The notes: generated by a model from the letters alone, not told the origin. 34,613 nt of DNA from Paenibacillus anaericanus (GCF_003994475.1 NZ_RZNY01000017.1:1-34613); one strand, 5' to 3'. Positions 23,606 through 32,075 are shown, counted from the first letter of the stretch. Numbers and translations: made by a program.

Positions 23606-23953
23606 ATGGCCATCTATGTTCTCTCTGTCTCACTTGCATTTGCATTTCTATTGATCGTTCTTGAGCTTGTACGGAGGCAGAAATTAAAAGAGCAGTATTC
23701 CTTGCTCTGGATCCTATTTAGTGTGACACTGCTCATCATTTCGTTTAACGTGTCTATTATTGAGTGGGTTGCGGATCAACTTGGAGTGAAGTACGCTCCC
23801 GCCATTCTCTTCCTATTCGGACTCCTATTCTGTTTCGCATTTATACTTCATCTGACGATTGTGATTACTAAGCTGACAAGTCATGTATTGCGACTGGCTC
23901 AGGAAGTGACCATTCTAAAGGAACGTGAGGTCTCTCATGGACAAAATGATTAG
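23606..23953 (+). CDS. DUF2304 small membrane protein
   Basis: 115 residues with three hydrophobic segments (about 3-20, 33-52 and 66-90) and a charged C-terminal helix. The pattern RRQKLKEQYSLLWILFS is typical of DUF2304 proteins, which are repeatedly encoded next to DPM1-like glycosyltransferases. The role is unproven; membrane anchoring or a subunit of the glycosyltransferase is the simplest idea. It begins directly at the base after the previous stop and overlaps the next gene by 17 bp. Confidence 0.85.
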   Translation: MAIYVLSVSLAFAFLLIVLELVRRQKLKEQYSLLWILFSVTLLIISFNVSIIEWVADQLGVKYAPAILFLFGLLFCFAFILHLTIVITKLTSHVLRLAQEVTILKEREVSHGQND

Positions 23954-24281
23954 TTATCTTCTACTAATAGGTAATATTCTGCTGCTCGTGACAGGACAAG
24001 TTCTATTCAAGATTGGGCTTGGGAAATCCGGTGGACTTCATTGGGATAAAATAATAACATCCCCTACTATTATTGGCGGTTTGTTTCTATACGGTATCGC
24101 CACCCTGCTCTGGTTTGCAGTTCTAACTCGATTGCCGCTTAGCGTTGCGTACCCTATGCAGGCTTTCGCATATGTTCTTTCCATGGTTCCCGCCTATTTC
24201 TTATTTGGCGAAGATATCACTGCAACCAAATTAGCTGGTGTCGCCGTAATTATGTGCGGTGTTTATCTGCTTGCAAGATAA
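23937..24281 (+). CDS. Small four-helix EamA/SMR-type transporter, ArnE/ArnF-like putative flippase
   Basis: 114 residues from the ATG at 23937, which has GTGAGG six bases upstream; the longer GTG start at 23925 is less likely. Four membrane helices; family features include LLVTGQVLFKIGLGKSGG, VLTRLPLSVAYPMQAFAYVLSMVPAYFLFGED and AGVAVIMCGVYLLA. The Pro/Tyr-rich third helix is typical of SMR/EamA proteins such as ArnE/ArnF, which flip undecaprenyl-phosphate-aminoarabinose. Here it likely moves the lipid-linked sugar made by the GT2 enzyme to the outer face for the GT-C enzyme. A multidrug role is the alternative. Last gene of the operon. Confidence 0.78.
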   Translation: MDKMISYLLLIGNILLLVTGQVLFKIGLGKSGGLHWDKIITSPTIIGGLFLYGIATLLWFAVLTRLPLSVAYPMQAFAYVLSMVPAYFLFGEDITATKLAGVAVIMCGVYLLAR

Positions 24282-24290
24282 TCAAAGATA

Positions 24291-24324
24291 AAAGGGTGCC
24301 CCCGTTAATGGGGGCACCCTTTTT
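24291..24324. terminator. Strong bidirectional terminator
   Basis: A perfect 10-bp stem GGGTGCCCCC (24294-24303) with GGGGGCACCC (24310-24319), loop of six, flanked by AAA and TTTTT. It ends the glycosylation operon and the converging ABC exporter operon. Confidence 0.95.
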
Positions 24325-24346
24325 GAATACTAGATGTTACATTAGA

Positions 24347-26233
24347 TTATCCAACTTCAAGATCGAATCCACCTTTAGAGAACTGACTGTTGTACAGGTC
24401 CGCATAGAACCCGCCTTGAGCCAACAACTCTTCATGAGTCCCTTTTTCAATAACAGAACCGTGATTCATCACGAGGATAAGATTGGCATCCTTGATTGTC
24501 GACAGTCGATGGGCAATGACGAAGCTTGTTCTGCCCTTCATTAGTTCATTCATCGCCTTTTGGATATAAACTTCTGTCCGTGTATCTACACTACTCGTCG
24601 CTTCATCCAGAATAAGAATGGCTGGATCAGCAAGAATAGCGCGTGCGATGGTAAGAAGTTGCTTCTGTCCTTGCGATATATTCGAAGCTTCCTCGTTCAA
24701 AATGGTGTCATAGCCATGTGGAAGGGTACGGATAAAGTGGTCGGCATGTGCCGTTTTGGCTGCACGGATAACCTCTTCTTCTGTCGCACCTTCATGTCCA
24801 TAGGCGATATTATCACGGATTGTACCGTTAAACAGCCACGTATCCTGCAGCACCATTCCAAACAGGCTCCGTAAATCTCCACGTTTCATATGAGCAATGT
24901 TAACACCATCAACAGTGATAGCTCCATCTGTTACTTCATAGAAACGCATCAGCAGGTTGATCAGTGTCGTCTTACCGGCACCAGTTGGTCCTACAATAGC
25001 GATCGTCTCTCCCTGTTTAGCTGTGATGTTCATATCCTCAATCAGGATGTTCTTGTCATCGTATCCGAACTTCACATGATCAAAGACGACATTACCTTGC
25101 GGTTGTTCCAGAACAACCGGCTTTTTCTCTTCAGCGACTTCTTCCTCTTCATCGAGAATTTCGAAGACACGTTCCGCCGAAGCAACAGTGGATTGAATAA
25201 TATTAGCAATATTGGCCGTCTGAGTAATTGGCATTGTGAATTGTCTGGAGTATTGGATAAACGCCTGGATTTCTCCGACTTTAATTGTTCCTTTGGTCAC
25301 CAGAATACCACCAACAACTGCAACGAGCACATAACCGATATTCCCGATAAAGCTCATAATAGGCATGATTACGCCGGAAATAAATTGTGCTTTCCAACCA
25401 GCCTCATATAACCGTTCATTAATTTCTTCGAACTGTTGCAATGATTTGCGTTCACGTCCAAAAGCTTTAATGACTTTGTGTCCTGTATACATCTCTTCTA
25501 CATGTCCATTAAGCTGTCCCAATTCCTTTTGCTGTCTGATGAACTGTTTCTGTGATCGTTTAGCAATCGAAGTAATCGCAACTACGCTTAACGGCAGAGT
25601 CAGAACGGCAATCAACGTCATCAGTGGGCTAATTCTCAGCATCATAATGATAACACCGATAATTGTTAGTACTGCCGTGATGAGTTGGGTTAAACTCTGC
25701 TGCAATGTGCTGCTTATATTATCGACATCATTGGTTACCCGACTCAGCGTTTCACCGTGCGTACGTGCGTCGTAATATTTCAGCGGCAGACGTGTTAACT
25801 TATCGTTCACATCACGACGCAAATCAAATACCGTCTTCTGAGCAACACTGGCCATAATGTATTGTTGAAAATAACTGAACAATGCACTTAATAAATACAG
25901 ACCGAGTAATTGCATAATGATTTGTCCCACGTACTGGAAGTCGATTTCTGCTCCCGGGACGCCATTCATCTTCCCAATAATACCTTCGAATAATTTGGTG
26001 GTTGCTCTCCCCATAACTTCTGGGCTTAAAACACTGAAATAAGTACTCAGAACTGCCATGAACAGCACTGCTAATAATAGCAGTTTATGAGGACTCAAAT
26101 ATCGGATCAATCGTCTTAGCGTACCCTTGAAATCCTTAGCCTTCTCTACAGGTCTGCCCATACCACCCGGACCGCCTGGTCCAACACCTGGTCCAACAGG
26201 AGCGCCTCCGCCTTTCGTATTCTTCTGGCTCAT
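24347..26233 (-). CDS. Heterodimeric ABC exporter, subunit with catalytic nucleotide site
   Basis: 628 residues: a Gly/Pro-rich cytoplasmic leader (about 1-35), six transmembrane helices (about 50-330), then an ABC ATPase domain. Walker A is GPTGAGKTT, Walker B ILILDEATSSVD with the catalytic Glu, and switch His in VIAHRLSTI. The signature reads ISQGQ instead of LSGGQ. Its start overlaps the stop of the partner gene (ATGA), whose ATPase has the complementary defects, so the two form one consensus and one degenerate ATP site, as in BmrCD or TM287/288. Likely exports drugs, lipids or peptides. Controlled by the MarR gene at the head of the operon. B. subtilis YfiC is a plausible relative. Confidence 0.92.
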   Translation of the reverse strand: MSQKNTKGGGAPVGPGVGPGGPGGMGRPVEKAKDFKGTLRRLIRYLSPHKLLLLAVLFMAVLSTYFSVLSPEVMGRATTKLFEGIIGKMNGVPGAEIDFQYVGQIIMQLLGLYLLSALFSYFQQYIMASVAQKTVFDLRRDVNDKLTRLPLKYYDARTHGETLSRVTNDVDNISSTLQQSLTQLITAVLTIIGVIIMMLRISPLMTLIAVLTLPLSVVAITSIAKRSQKQFIRQQKELGQLNGHVEEMYTGHKVIKAFGRERKSLQQFEEINERLYEAGWKAQFISGVIMPIMSFIGNIGYVLVAVVGGILVTKGTIKVGEIQAFIQYSRQFTMPITQTANIANIIQSTVASAERVFEILDEEEEVAEEKKPVVLEQPQGNVVFDHVKFGYDDKNILIEDMNITAKQGETIAIVGPTGAGKTTLINLLMRFYEVTDGAITVDGVNIAHMKRGDLRSLFGMVLQDTWLFNGTIRDNIAYGHEGATEEEVIRAAKTAHADHFIRTLPHGYDTILNEEASNISQGQKQLLTIARAILADPAILILDEATSSVDTRTEVYIQKAMNELMKGRTSFVIAHRLSTIKDANLILVMNHGSVIEKGTHEELLAQGGFYADLYNSQFSKGGFDLEVG

Positions 26234-27957
26234 GCGATCTCCTCCTCTGAAAGCTGTGAATACACAATTTCTCTATAAACATCGCAGGTCTCCATCAGTT
26301 CACGATGATTGCCGATACCAGCAATTTGGCTATCGTTCATCACGATGATACGATCTGCATCCAGTACAGTACTAACCCGCTGTGCCACAATAATAACCGT
26401 AGATTCCTGTGTCTCCTGCTTCAGTGCAGCACGAAGTTTAGCATCTGTCTTGAAATCCAGTGCCGAGAAACTATCATCAAAAATATAAACTTCAGCTTGC
26501 CGAACCAAGGCCCGTGCGATCGAAAGGCGTTGCTTCTGTCCGCCGGAGACATTTGATCCCCCTTGAGCAATAACAGAATCGTAGCCATCCTCCATTTCAG
26601 AGATAAAATTCGACGCTTGCGCAATTTGAGCAGCATGCCGGATTTCCTCATCCGTCGCATCCTCTTTACCATAACGAATATTATCGTTGATAGTACCAGT
26701 GAACAAGACTGATTTTTGGGGAACAAGACCGATCTTCTTACGGAGTTCCTCCTGTGACATGTCTCGAACATCAGTACCATCCACCAGCACACGACCACTA
26801 TCCACCTCATAGAATCTCGGAATGAGACTAATCAGCGTGGATTTACCCGAACCCGTACCGCCAATGATCGCCGTTACTTCACCCGGATTAGCTGCAAAGG
26901 AAATATCTTGAATGGCAGGTTGCTCCGCCCCAGGATAACTGAAGGTTACGTTCTGGAATTCGACGTACCCTTTCTTACCAGTAGCTGGTTTCAGTACTTC
27001 GGCATCCTTAATAATAGGAACCATATCCAGCACTTCGTTAATCCGTATGGCTGAAGCCGATGCCCGAGGAATAAGTACGAACATCATCGATACCATAACG
27101 AGCGAGAACATAATTTGCATAGCATATTGTAAAAAGGCCATTAGATCGCCGACTTGCATATGACCTGAGTCAATGCGTAATCCACCGAACCAAATAATAG
27201 CTACAGAAGAAAAGTTCATGACGAGCATCATGATCGGCATCATCAGCGCCATTATTTTATTTACTTTGATCGATGTTTCGGTCAAGTCTAAGTTCGCCGC
27301 TTGAAAACGTTTCTTCTCATGGTCAATTCGATTAAACGAGCGAATAACCCGGATGCCCGTCAATCCTTCACGCATAACGAGATTTAACTTATCAATTTTC
27401 AGCTGAATCGCTTTGAAATATGGCATCCCTTTACGGGCAATAAGTAAGATCGCCAATGCAAGTCCTGGAATAACGACAATGAATACTAGGGATAAGGTTG
27501 CATCCTTCGATACGGCCATAATAATTCCACCAATACATAACATTGGGGCCATAATCATCATCCGTAGAATCATAATAAGCACCTGTTGAATTTGAGTAAT
27601 ATCATTCGTCGTCCGTGTAATTAGTGATGCTGTTCCCAACTTATCAAATTCTTCAAGTGAGAAGTTCTCAACATGGTTAAACACCTTGGCACGTAATGAT
27701 TTACCGAACCCGGATGCTGCTTTGGAGGAGAAATAACTCGCTCCAATCGAGCAGACCATCCCACCCAGAGCCACAAGTAACATGAATATACCGATATTCC
27801 ATATATAAGCAGTATCACCCTTCACGACACCCGTGTCGATAATATCGGACATCAGCGTCGGTAAATACAATTCGGAGAGTGACTGGAAGAATACCAGTAC
27901 AAGCACCGCGATGACTAGTAAACGGTATGGTTTTAAATTTCGGAAAAGCTTTAACAT
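26230..27957 (-). CDS. Heterodimeric ABC exporter, subunit with degenerate nucleotide site
   Basis: 575 residues with six transmembrane helices (about 15-310) and a C-terminal ATPase. Walker A GGTGSGKST is intact and the signature VSGGQKQRLSIARA is near consensus. Walker B reads VYIFDDSFSALD, with Asp in place of the catalytic Glu, and the switch region reads IVAQRVSTV, with Gln in place of His. These are hallmarks of the non-hydrolysing half in heterodimeric exporters. B. subtilis YfiB is a plausible relative. The gene lies 26 bp after the MarR gene. Confidence 0.92.
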   Translation of the reverse strand: MLKLFRNLKPYRLLVIAVLVLVFFQSLSELYLPTLMSDIIDTGVVKGDTAYIWNIGIFMLLVALGGMVCSIGASYFSSKAASGFGKSLRAKVFNHVENFSLEEFDKLGTASLITRTTNDITQIQQVLIMILRMMIMAPMLCIGGIIMAVSKDATLSLVFIVVIPGLALAILLIARKGMPYFKAIQLKIDKLNLVMREGLTGIRVIRSFNRIDHEKKRFQAANLDLTETSIKVNKIMALMMPIMMLVMNFSSVAIIWFGGLRIDSGHMQVGDLMAFLQYAMQIMFSLVMVSMMFVLIPRASASAIRINEVLDMVPIIKDAEVLKPATGKKGYVEFQNVTFSYPGAEQPAIQDISFAANPGEVTAIIGGTGSGKSTLISLIPRFYEVDSGRVLVDGTDVRDMSQEELRKKIGLVPQKSVLFTGTINDNIRYGKEDATDEEIRHAAQIAQASNFISEMEDGYDSVIAQGGSNVSGGQKQRLSIARALVRQAEVYIFDDSFSALDFKTDAKLRAALKQETQESTVIIVAQRVSTVLDADRIIVMNDSQIAGIGNHRELMETCDVYREIVYSQLSEEEIA

Positions 27958-27983
27958 TCCCTATCATCTCCACTTTCTCTTTC

Positions 27984-28448
27984 TTATTTCTCCTGCTCCG
28001 CTTTTAGCATCATTTCTTTATATTGATGCACTTGTTCCAACAGGTCCGCGAGTTGATCACTTTTCTCTTCGCCCAAAAAGTCAAATAGACCTGTAAATCT
28101 GCTCTCAAAATTCTTCATGGCCTTCTGTGTAACTTCCTCGCCTGACTCTGTCAATTGGACGCGTACGACCCTCCGGTCCTCTTGATCGTTATAGCGCAAT
28201 ACTAAACCACTGGATTCAAGACCTTTGATCAACGGTGTTACTGTTGGTGAAGTAACCTCCATCATTGAGCTGAGCGCAGAGATAGTTACACCCCTTTTAT
28301 CTTGAGCACAACCCCTCTTAATATAGAATAATACCCTAATCTCATTTCCTTTACAGTTTGCCAAAGGCATCCTGTTCCATTCTGAACGGTGCAAGCGATT
28401 AAATGCCTTTAGAAGTCTCTGGGCTTTCGTATCGTCGCCCATGATCAC
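27984..28448 (-). CDS. MarR family repressor of the ABC exporter operon
   Basis: 154 residues from the GTG at 28448, nine bases after GAGGGGGA; the first in-frame GTG (28457) is too close to that site. MarR fold: helices 1-2 (QRLLKAFNRLHRSEW), recognition helix in SSMMEVTSPTVTPLIKGLESSGLV, and the wing with DRRVVRVQLTESG. Cys residues at roughly positions 32 and 47 could serve as redox sensors, but this is a guess. First gene of a three-gene operon with the ABC exporter; an operator palindrome sits in its leader. Confidence 0.9.
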   Translation of the reverse strand: MIMGDDTKAQRLLKAFNRLHRSEWNRMPLANCKGNEIRVLFYIKRGCAQDKRGVTISALSSMMEVTSPTVTPLIKGLESSGLVLRYNDQEDRRVVRVQLTESGEEVTQKAMKNFESRFTGLFDFLGEEKSDQLADLLEQVHQYKEMMLKAEQEK

Positions 28449-28471
28449 AACTTTCACTCCCCCTCATTTAT

Positions 28472-28544
28472 TTAAACAGTTTAATAATTAGCTCACCTAT
28501 TTATTCGTAAGCCTAATTATAAAAGCGTATAAATACAAAGTCAA
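28472..28544 (-). promoter_or_regulatory. Promoter and operator of the marR-ABC exporter operon
   Basis: On the minus strand TTGACT (28544-28539), 17 bases, TATAAT (28521-28516). The predicted start is near 28509. A palindrome TTAAACAGTTTAA at 28472-28484, extended by TTATT/AATAA on the flanks, lies about 25-37 bases into the transcript, a roadblock-type site for the MarR protein. Confidence 0.7.
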
Positions 28545-28576
28545 GTTGAGCTAAAGAGAGGAGGTATAGAGTTAAA

Positions 28577-28605
28577 AGAACCTGGCGGAGGTTCCGTCAG
28601 GTTCT
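28577..28605 (-). terminator. Terminator of the PdaA-like gene
   Basis: AGAACCTG (28577-28584) pairs with CAGGTTCT (28598-28605), with an inner CGGA/TCCG stem. On the minus strand it is followed by TTTAACTC. It lies immediately after the stop codon. Confidence 0.8.
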
Positions 28606-28613
28606 GAGATTAC

Positions 28614-29438
28614 TCAATAATTTCCATTAGTCAGAAAAGGTAATACGTCACCGTGAAGCTGATTCAAACTCTTAAACTGATACCCTTGACGGCGTGCCTC
28701 GTCGATAATTGCTCCTAGGGCTTCGGTATTGTCTGCGGAGATGGAGTGAAGCAGGAGAACAGCGCCCGGATGAAACTGAGAGACCACCTTTTGGAAAGCA
28801 TAAGAAGAGCCCTTCTGCGCCTTTACGTCCCAATCTTTATAAGCAGCCGACCAGAAGACGTTTGTATAGCCAAGCTCCTTCGTTACCCGGAGAGTCCGTT
28901 CATTGAAAATACCCCGAGGTGGACGAAGATACGTCATCTCAGAATTGCCCGTTATAGCGGTAACACCTTGCTTGACGGACTCTAACTCTTCCTTAATTTT
29001 GGCGTCCGATATCGTGGACATATCTGGGTGACTCCAAGAGTGGTTTCCTATCAAGTGTCCTTCGATCGCCATTCTTTTAACAAGCGCTGGCTGATCTTTA
29101 ACATAATGCCCTGTTACGAAAAATATGGCCGGTACCTTCTTCGCCTTAAGCGTATCTAGGATCGCAGGTGTATATCCATTCTCATATCCGTTATCAAATG
29201 TTAGGAACATCTCCTTACGAGTAGTGTCCCCTAGGAAAACAGCGCCGTGTTTATCCACGATCGATTTAAATCCCTCTTCGTTAATAGAAGGAAGCTTACC
29301 ATCTACGCTACGTTTAAAGCCAAAATGAAAAGCGCCATCGGCCGCGGAAACCACCCCGCTGTCCCCAGCCATTGCTACTACTGGACTCAGTGCAAAGAGG
29401 AGACAGACCATCACCACCGATATCAAGGCATGTTTCAT
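28614..29438 (-). CDS. pdaA: Polysaccharide deacetylase, PdaA-type (muramic delta-lactam pathway)
   Basis: 274 residues with a Sec signal peptide (about 1-24, cleavage after AMA). The NodB homology domain shows motif 1 as TFDNGYENGYT, the variant with Asn typical of PdaA, motif 2 GNHSWSHPDMS with the zinc His residues, and motif 3 RPPRG. PdaA removes the acetyl group from N-acetylmuramic acid after its peptide is cut, a step in making delta-lactam in the spore cortex. Presence of this gene supports a spore-forming host. AAGGAG precedes the ATG. It is a single-gene unit with its own terminator. Confidence 0.88.
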   Translation of the reverse strand: MKHALISVVMVCLLFALSPVVAMAGDSGVVSAADGAFHFGFKRSVDGKLPSINEEGFKSIVDKHGAVFLGDTTRKEMFLTFDNGYENGYTPAILDTLKAKKVPAIFFVTGHYVKDQPALVKRMAIEGHLIGNHSWSHPDMSTISDAKIKEELESVKQGVTAITGNSEMTYLRPPRGIFNERTLRVTKELGYTNVFWSAAYKDWDVKAQKGSSYAFQKVVSQFHPGAVLLLHSISADNTEALGAIIDEARRQGYQFKSLNQLHGDVLPFLTNGNY

Positions 29439-29517
29439 ACTGCATACTCTCCTTAAGGTCTTATAGTGTTCGTACTGTGCTTAATTTCTGCCTCTTTGAC
29501 CTGTAATATACATAAAA

Positions 29518-29540
29518 GCCGCCGCATTCGCTGCGACGGC
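29518..29540 (-). terminator. Terminator of the APC permease gene
   Basis: On the minus strand GCCGTCGC and GCGGCGGC pair around a 7-base loop (one G-U), followed by TTTTATG. It is located 20 bases after the permease stop codon. Confidence 0.85.
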
Positions 29541-29559
29541 TAGATATCAATTATTAACT

Positions 29560-30972
29560 TTATGATTTTTTAGAGTTATTTTGCTTTCCCAACTCACTAT
29601 GCTTATGTCCATAAAAGAAATAGATACATAAGCCAATGGCCATCCAGATCATGAAGGCAATCCAAGTTATCCCTGGTAAACTAATGAGCAAATACCCACA
29701 GCTTACCACGGCAATTAATGGAATGAGTGGAACGAGTGGAACCCTAAAGGATCTTTCTAAATCAGGACGCGTCTTCCGCAGAATAACAACTCCAAGCGAT
29801 ACCGAAACAAAGGCAAATAGTGTACCTATACTAACCAGGTCAGCCAGTTTACCGAGTGGAATTAATCCTGCAAACACGGCAACAATAATGCCGGTAATCC
29901 AAGTACTTGTCGCTGGAGTTTCCGTCTTAGGATGAAGCTTCGCTAGTCTCTTTGGCAGAAGCCCATCACGGCCAATGGCATATAATAACCGGGTTTGACC
30001 GAAGAGAAGTACGAACAACACCGTAGTAATACCAACGATTGCCCCCAGAGAGATAAAGCCAGCAACCCAATTCTGATTAATATACTGCAGACCGAAGGCT
30101 ACAGGATTCTTAACATTTAGTAGTTCATAAGGCACCATACCCGTTAATACCGCCGTTACCAGTACATAGAGCAAAGAGCAAATAACCAATGACCAGATGA
30201 TCCCCCTAGGCAAATCCTTCTGCGGGTTTTTAACCTCTTCAGCGGCCGTAGCCACCACGTCAAACCCAATATAGGCTAGGAATGCTGAAGCAGCTCCGGT
30301 TACGACACCACTAAAGCCAAACGGCATAAAGGGAGTCCAGTTAGATGGTTTCACATAAAAGGCACCTACAATGAGGAATAAAACAATGACGGCAACCTTA
30401 ATTATGACCATGATCGAATTAAGTCGGGTCGATTCCTTGGCCCCACGAGACACAACAAAGGTTAAAAGTAATATGATTAATACAGCTGGCACATCAATGT
30501 AAGTACCTGCTGCTGGATCAAATGCACTGCTGAGTGCCTTAGGTATATCCACACCAAATCCAGACATCAACCCTTGAAAATAACCTGACCATCCACTGGC
30601 TACCATGGAAGCAGCAAAACCATATTCCAAGATGAGATCCCAGCCAAGTATCCAAGCAATTAATTCACCAAAGGTGGCATAACTATAGGCGTACGCACTA
30701 CCTGATACCGGAACCATCGAGGCGAATTCAGCATAGCACAATGCACAGAAAGCACACACGATACCTGCAAGTATAAAAGATAATATAAGTCCTGGTCCGG
30801 CGTGTTCGGCGGCTGCAACTCCTGTGAGTACAAAAATCCCCGTTCCGACAACACAACCAACACCAAGCATTGTCAAATCAAATACGCCCAGTTCTTTTTT
30901 TAAAGATCCTACGCTTGCGTTGTTTTTCTCCTGAAGCATAGCAGTAATTGATTTCCTTCTGAAAAGACTCAT
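29560..30972 (-). CDS. APC superfamily amino acid permease (YfnA / cationic amino acid transporter type)
   Basis: 470 residues, about twelve membrane helices. The N-terminal part shows the CAT-family start LGVFDLTMLGVGCVVGTGIFVLTG, with the unwound Gly-rich helix 1 that binds the substrate amine and carboxylate, followed by ALCYAEFASMVPVSGSAYAYSY on helix 3. Imports one or more amino acids by proton coupling; specificity is not evident. Ribosome site AGGGGA ten bases before ATG. Single-gene unit with its own terminator. Confidence 0.9.
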   Translation of the reverse strand: MSLFRRKSITAMLQEKNNASVGSLKKELGVFDLTMLGVGCVVGTGIFVLTGVAAAEHAGPGLILSFILAGIVCAFCALCYAEFASMVPVSGSAYAYSYATFGELIAWILGWDLILEYGFAASMVASGWSGYFQGLMSGFGVDIPKALSSAFDPAAGTYIDVPAVLIILLLTFVVSRGAKESTRLNSIMVIIKVAVIVLFLIVGAFYVKPSNWTPFMPFGFSGVVTGAASAFLAYIGFDVVATAAEEVKNPQKDLPRGIIWSLVICSLLYVLVTAVLTGMVPYELLNVKNPVAFGLQYINQNWVAGFISLGAIVGITTVLFVLLFGQTRLLYAIGRDGLLPKRLAKLHPKTETPATSTWITGIIVAVFAGLIPLGKLADLVSIGTLFAFVSVSLGVVILRKTRPDLERSFRVPLVPLIPLIAVVSCGYLLISLPGITWIAFMIWMAIGLCIYFFYGHKHSELGKQNNSKKS

Positions 30973-31007
30973 CTATGTTGTCCCCTGCCCTAGTTGTGGT
31001 AATATCA

Positions 31008-31037
31008 ATCGGACTTTAACGACTTATCCGATTTTTT
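31008..31037 (+). terminator. Plus-strand terminator-like hairpin upstream of the APC gene
   Basis: ATCGGA (31008-31013) pairs with TCCGAT (31027-31032), followed by TTTTTT on the plus strand. No plus-strand gene ends here, so it may mark an antisense or small RNA, or be an operator for the divergent-looking region. Confidence 0.35.
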
Positions 31038-31091
31038 CAGCATTGTAAAATATACTACAAGCCCATGAAAAGTACGAAGCATCACGCTAAA

Positions 31092-32006
31092 TCAACCTTT
31101 ATCTGCCAATACCCGCTCAGCAAATCGGATCCATTCTCGTGTTGCAAAGGACTGGTACCTTTCATCCCGCCATATAATACCAAGCTCCCATGGAATCACG
31201 GGTTCTACCAGTGGAATGACCCGCACCTGCTCTTCATCAATCTCTCGGCAAATTGTCTCCGGTAACAATGTAATACCTAGACCCACAGCTACCATTTGAC
31301 TAATGAGATCCCATTGTGAGCTCTCATAGATCACATGTGGTTGAAAGCCCACACGGACACATTCGGCAATAATCCGATCATGAAGTGTGAAATCCTCTCG
31401 GAACAGAACGAATCCATCCTCGGATAACTCAGACAACTTGACCTCACTCTGTTCTGCAAGACGATGGGTAGGGTGTACAACTAAATTTAGCTTCTCCTCT
31501 ACAAACGGGATACTACTTAATCCTTCTTGTCCAGTTGGTAACACGGCAACTCCTACATCGAGTAATCCATTGGCAACATCGAGTTCCACCTTTTTCGCCC
31601 CGTCTTCAAATAATTGAATTTTGATATCCGGATATTGATTATGGAATTGCCCTATTACCTTGGGAAAGAAGCTAGCGCCAACCATTGGAGGTAAGCCAAT
31701 TCGAATATGACCCTGTTTAAGATTTCGTAAATCATCTAACTCTGCATTTAGGTTATGAAAGGCCGTAACGATTTGCCCAGCCTGATTCACAATAATTTGC
31801 CCAGCATCCGTTAGCTGTATCCGTTTGCCTGTTCGTTCAAATAAAATAACCCCTAGCTCTTCCTCCATACCTTTGATCGTCTTACTAATTGTAGGCTGTG
31901 TAATAAAGAGCGCATCGGCTGCCTTGGTGAAACTTTTGAGGCGAGCTACTTCTATTAGATATTGCAATTGCCTTATATCGATATAAATTCCCCCTGGCCA
32001 CATCAT
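31092..32006 (-). CDS. LysR family regulator of cidAB-type genes (CidR/YwbI-like)
   Basis: 304 residues as drawn from the ATG at 32006. N-terminal LysR helix-turn-helix: IRQLQYLIEVARLKSFTKAADALFITQPTISKTIKGMEEELG. The C-terminal ~210 residues are the periplasmic-binding-like effector domain. B. subtilis YwbI lies next to the CidA/CidB homologues YwbH/YwbG, and here the same divergent arrangement is seen, so it most likely activates the adjacent operon in response to acetate or pyruvate-derived metabolites, as CidR does in Staphylococcus. The start is unusual: homologues begin at the residue equal to the ATC codon at 31982, which has GGGGGA at correct spacing, whereas the ATG pair at 32003-32006 has none. 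Confidence 0.88.
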   Translation of the reverse strand: MMWPGGIYIDIRQLQYLIEVARLKSFTKAADALFITQPTISKTIKGMEEELGVILFERTGKRIQLTDAGQIIVNQAGQIVTAFHNLNAELDDLRNLKQGHIRIGLPPMVGASFFPKVIGQFHNQYPDIKIQLFEDGAKKVELDVANGLLDVGVAVLPTGQEGLSSIPFVEEKLNLVVHPTHRLAEQSEVKLSELSEDGFVLFREDFTLHDRIIAECVRVGFQPHVIYESSQWDLISQMVAVGLGITLLPETICREIDEEQVRVIPLVEPVIPWELGIIWRDERYQSFATREWIRFAERVLADKG

Positions 32007-32020
32007 AGATAAACGGAATG

Positions 32021-32075
32021 ATATACATTCAGTATATTCATTTTACTCATGAAAACAAATGCTGTATTGTTTTCA
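32021..32075 (+). promoter_or_regulatory. Intergenic control region of lysR-cidAB with two palindromes
   Basis: A LysR-type site ATATAC-N5-GTATAT lies at 32021-32037. Promoter-like TTTACT (32042-32047) and TATTGT (32065-32070) are 17 bases apart. A perfect 9-bp inverted repeat TGAAAACAA-N8-TTGTTTTCA (32050-32075) covers the spacer and the -10 box, so a repressor could block the cidA promoter while LysR binds upstream near -48. Confidence 0.55.

Noticed and set aside
24890..25411. 173-codon open frame on the plus strand inside the ABC exporter gene
   Set aside because: Antisense to conserved transmembrane and ATPase coding sequence, with no ribosome site.
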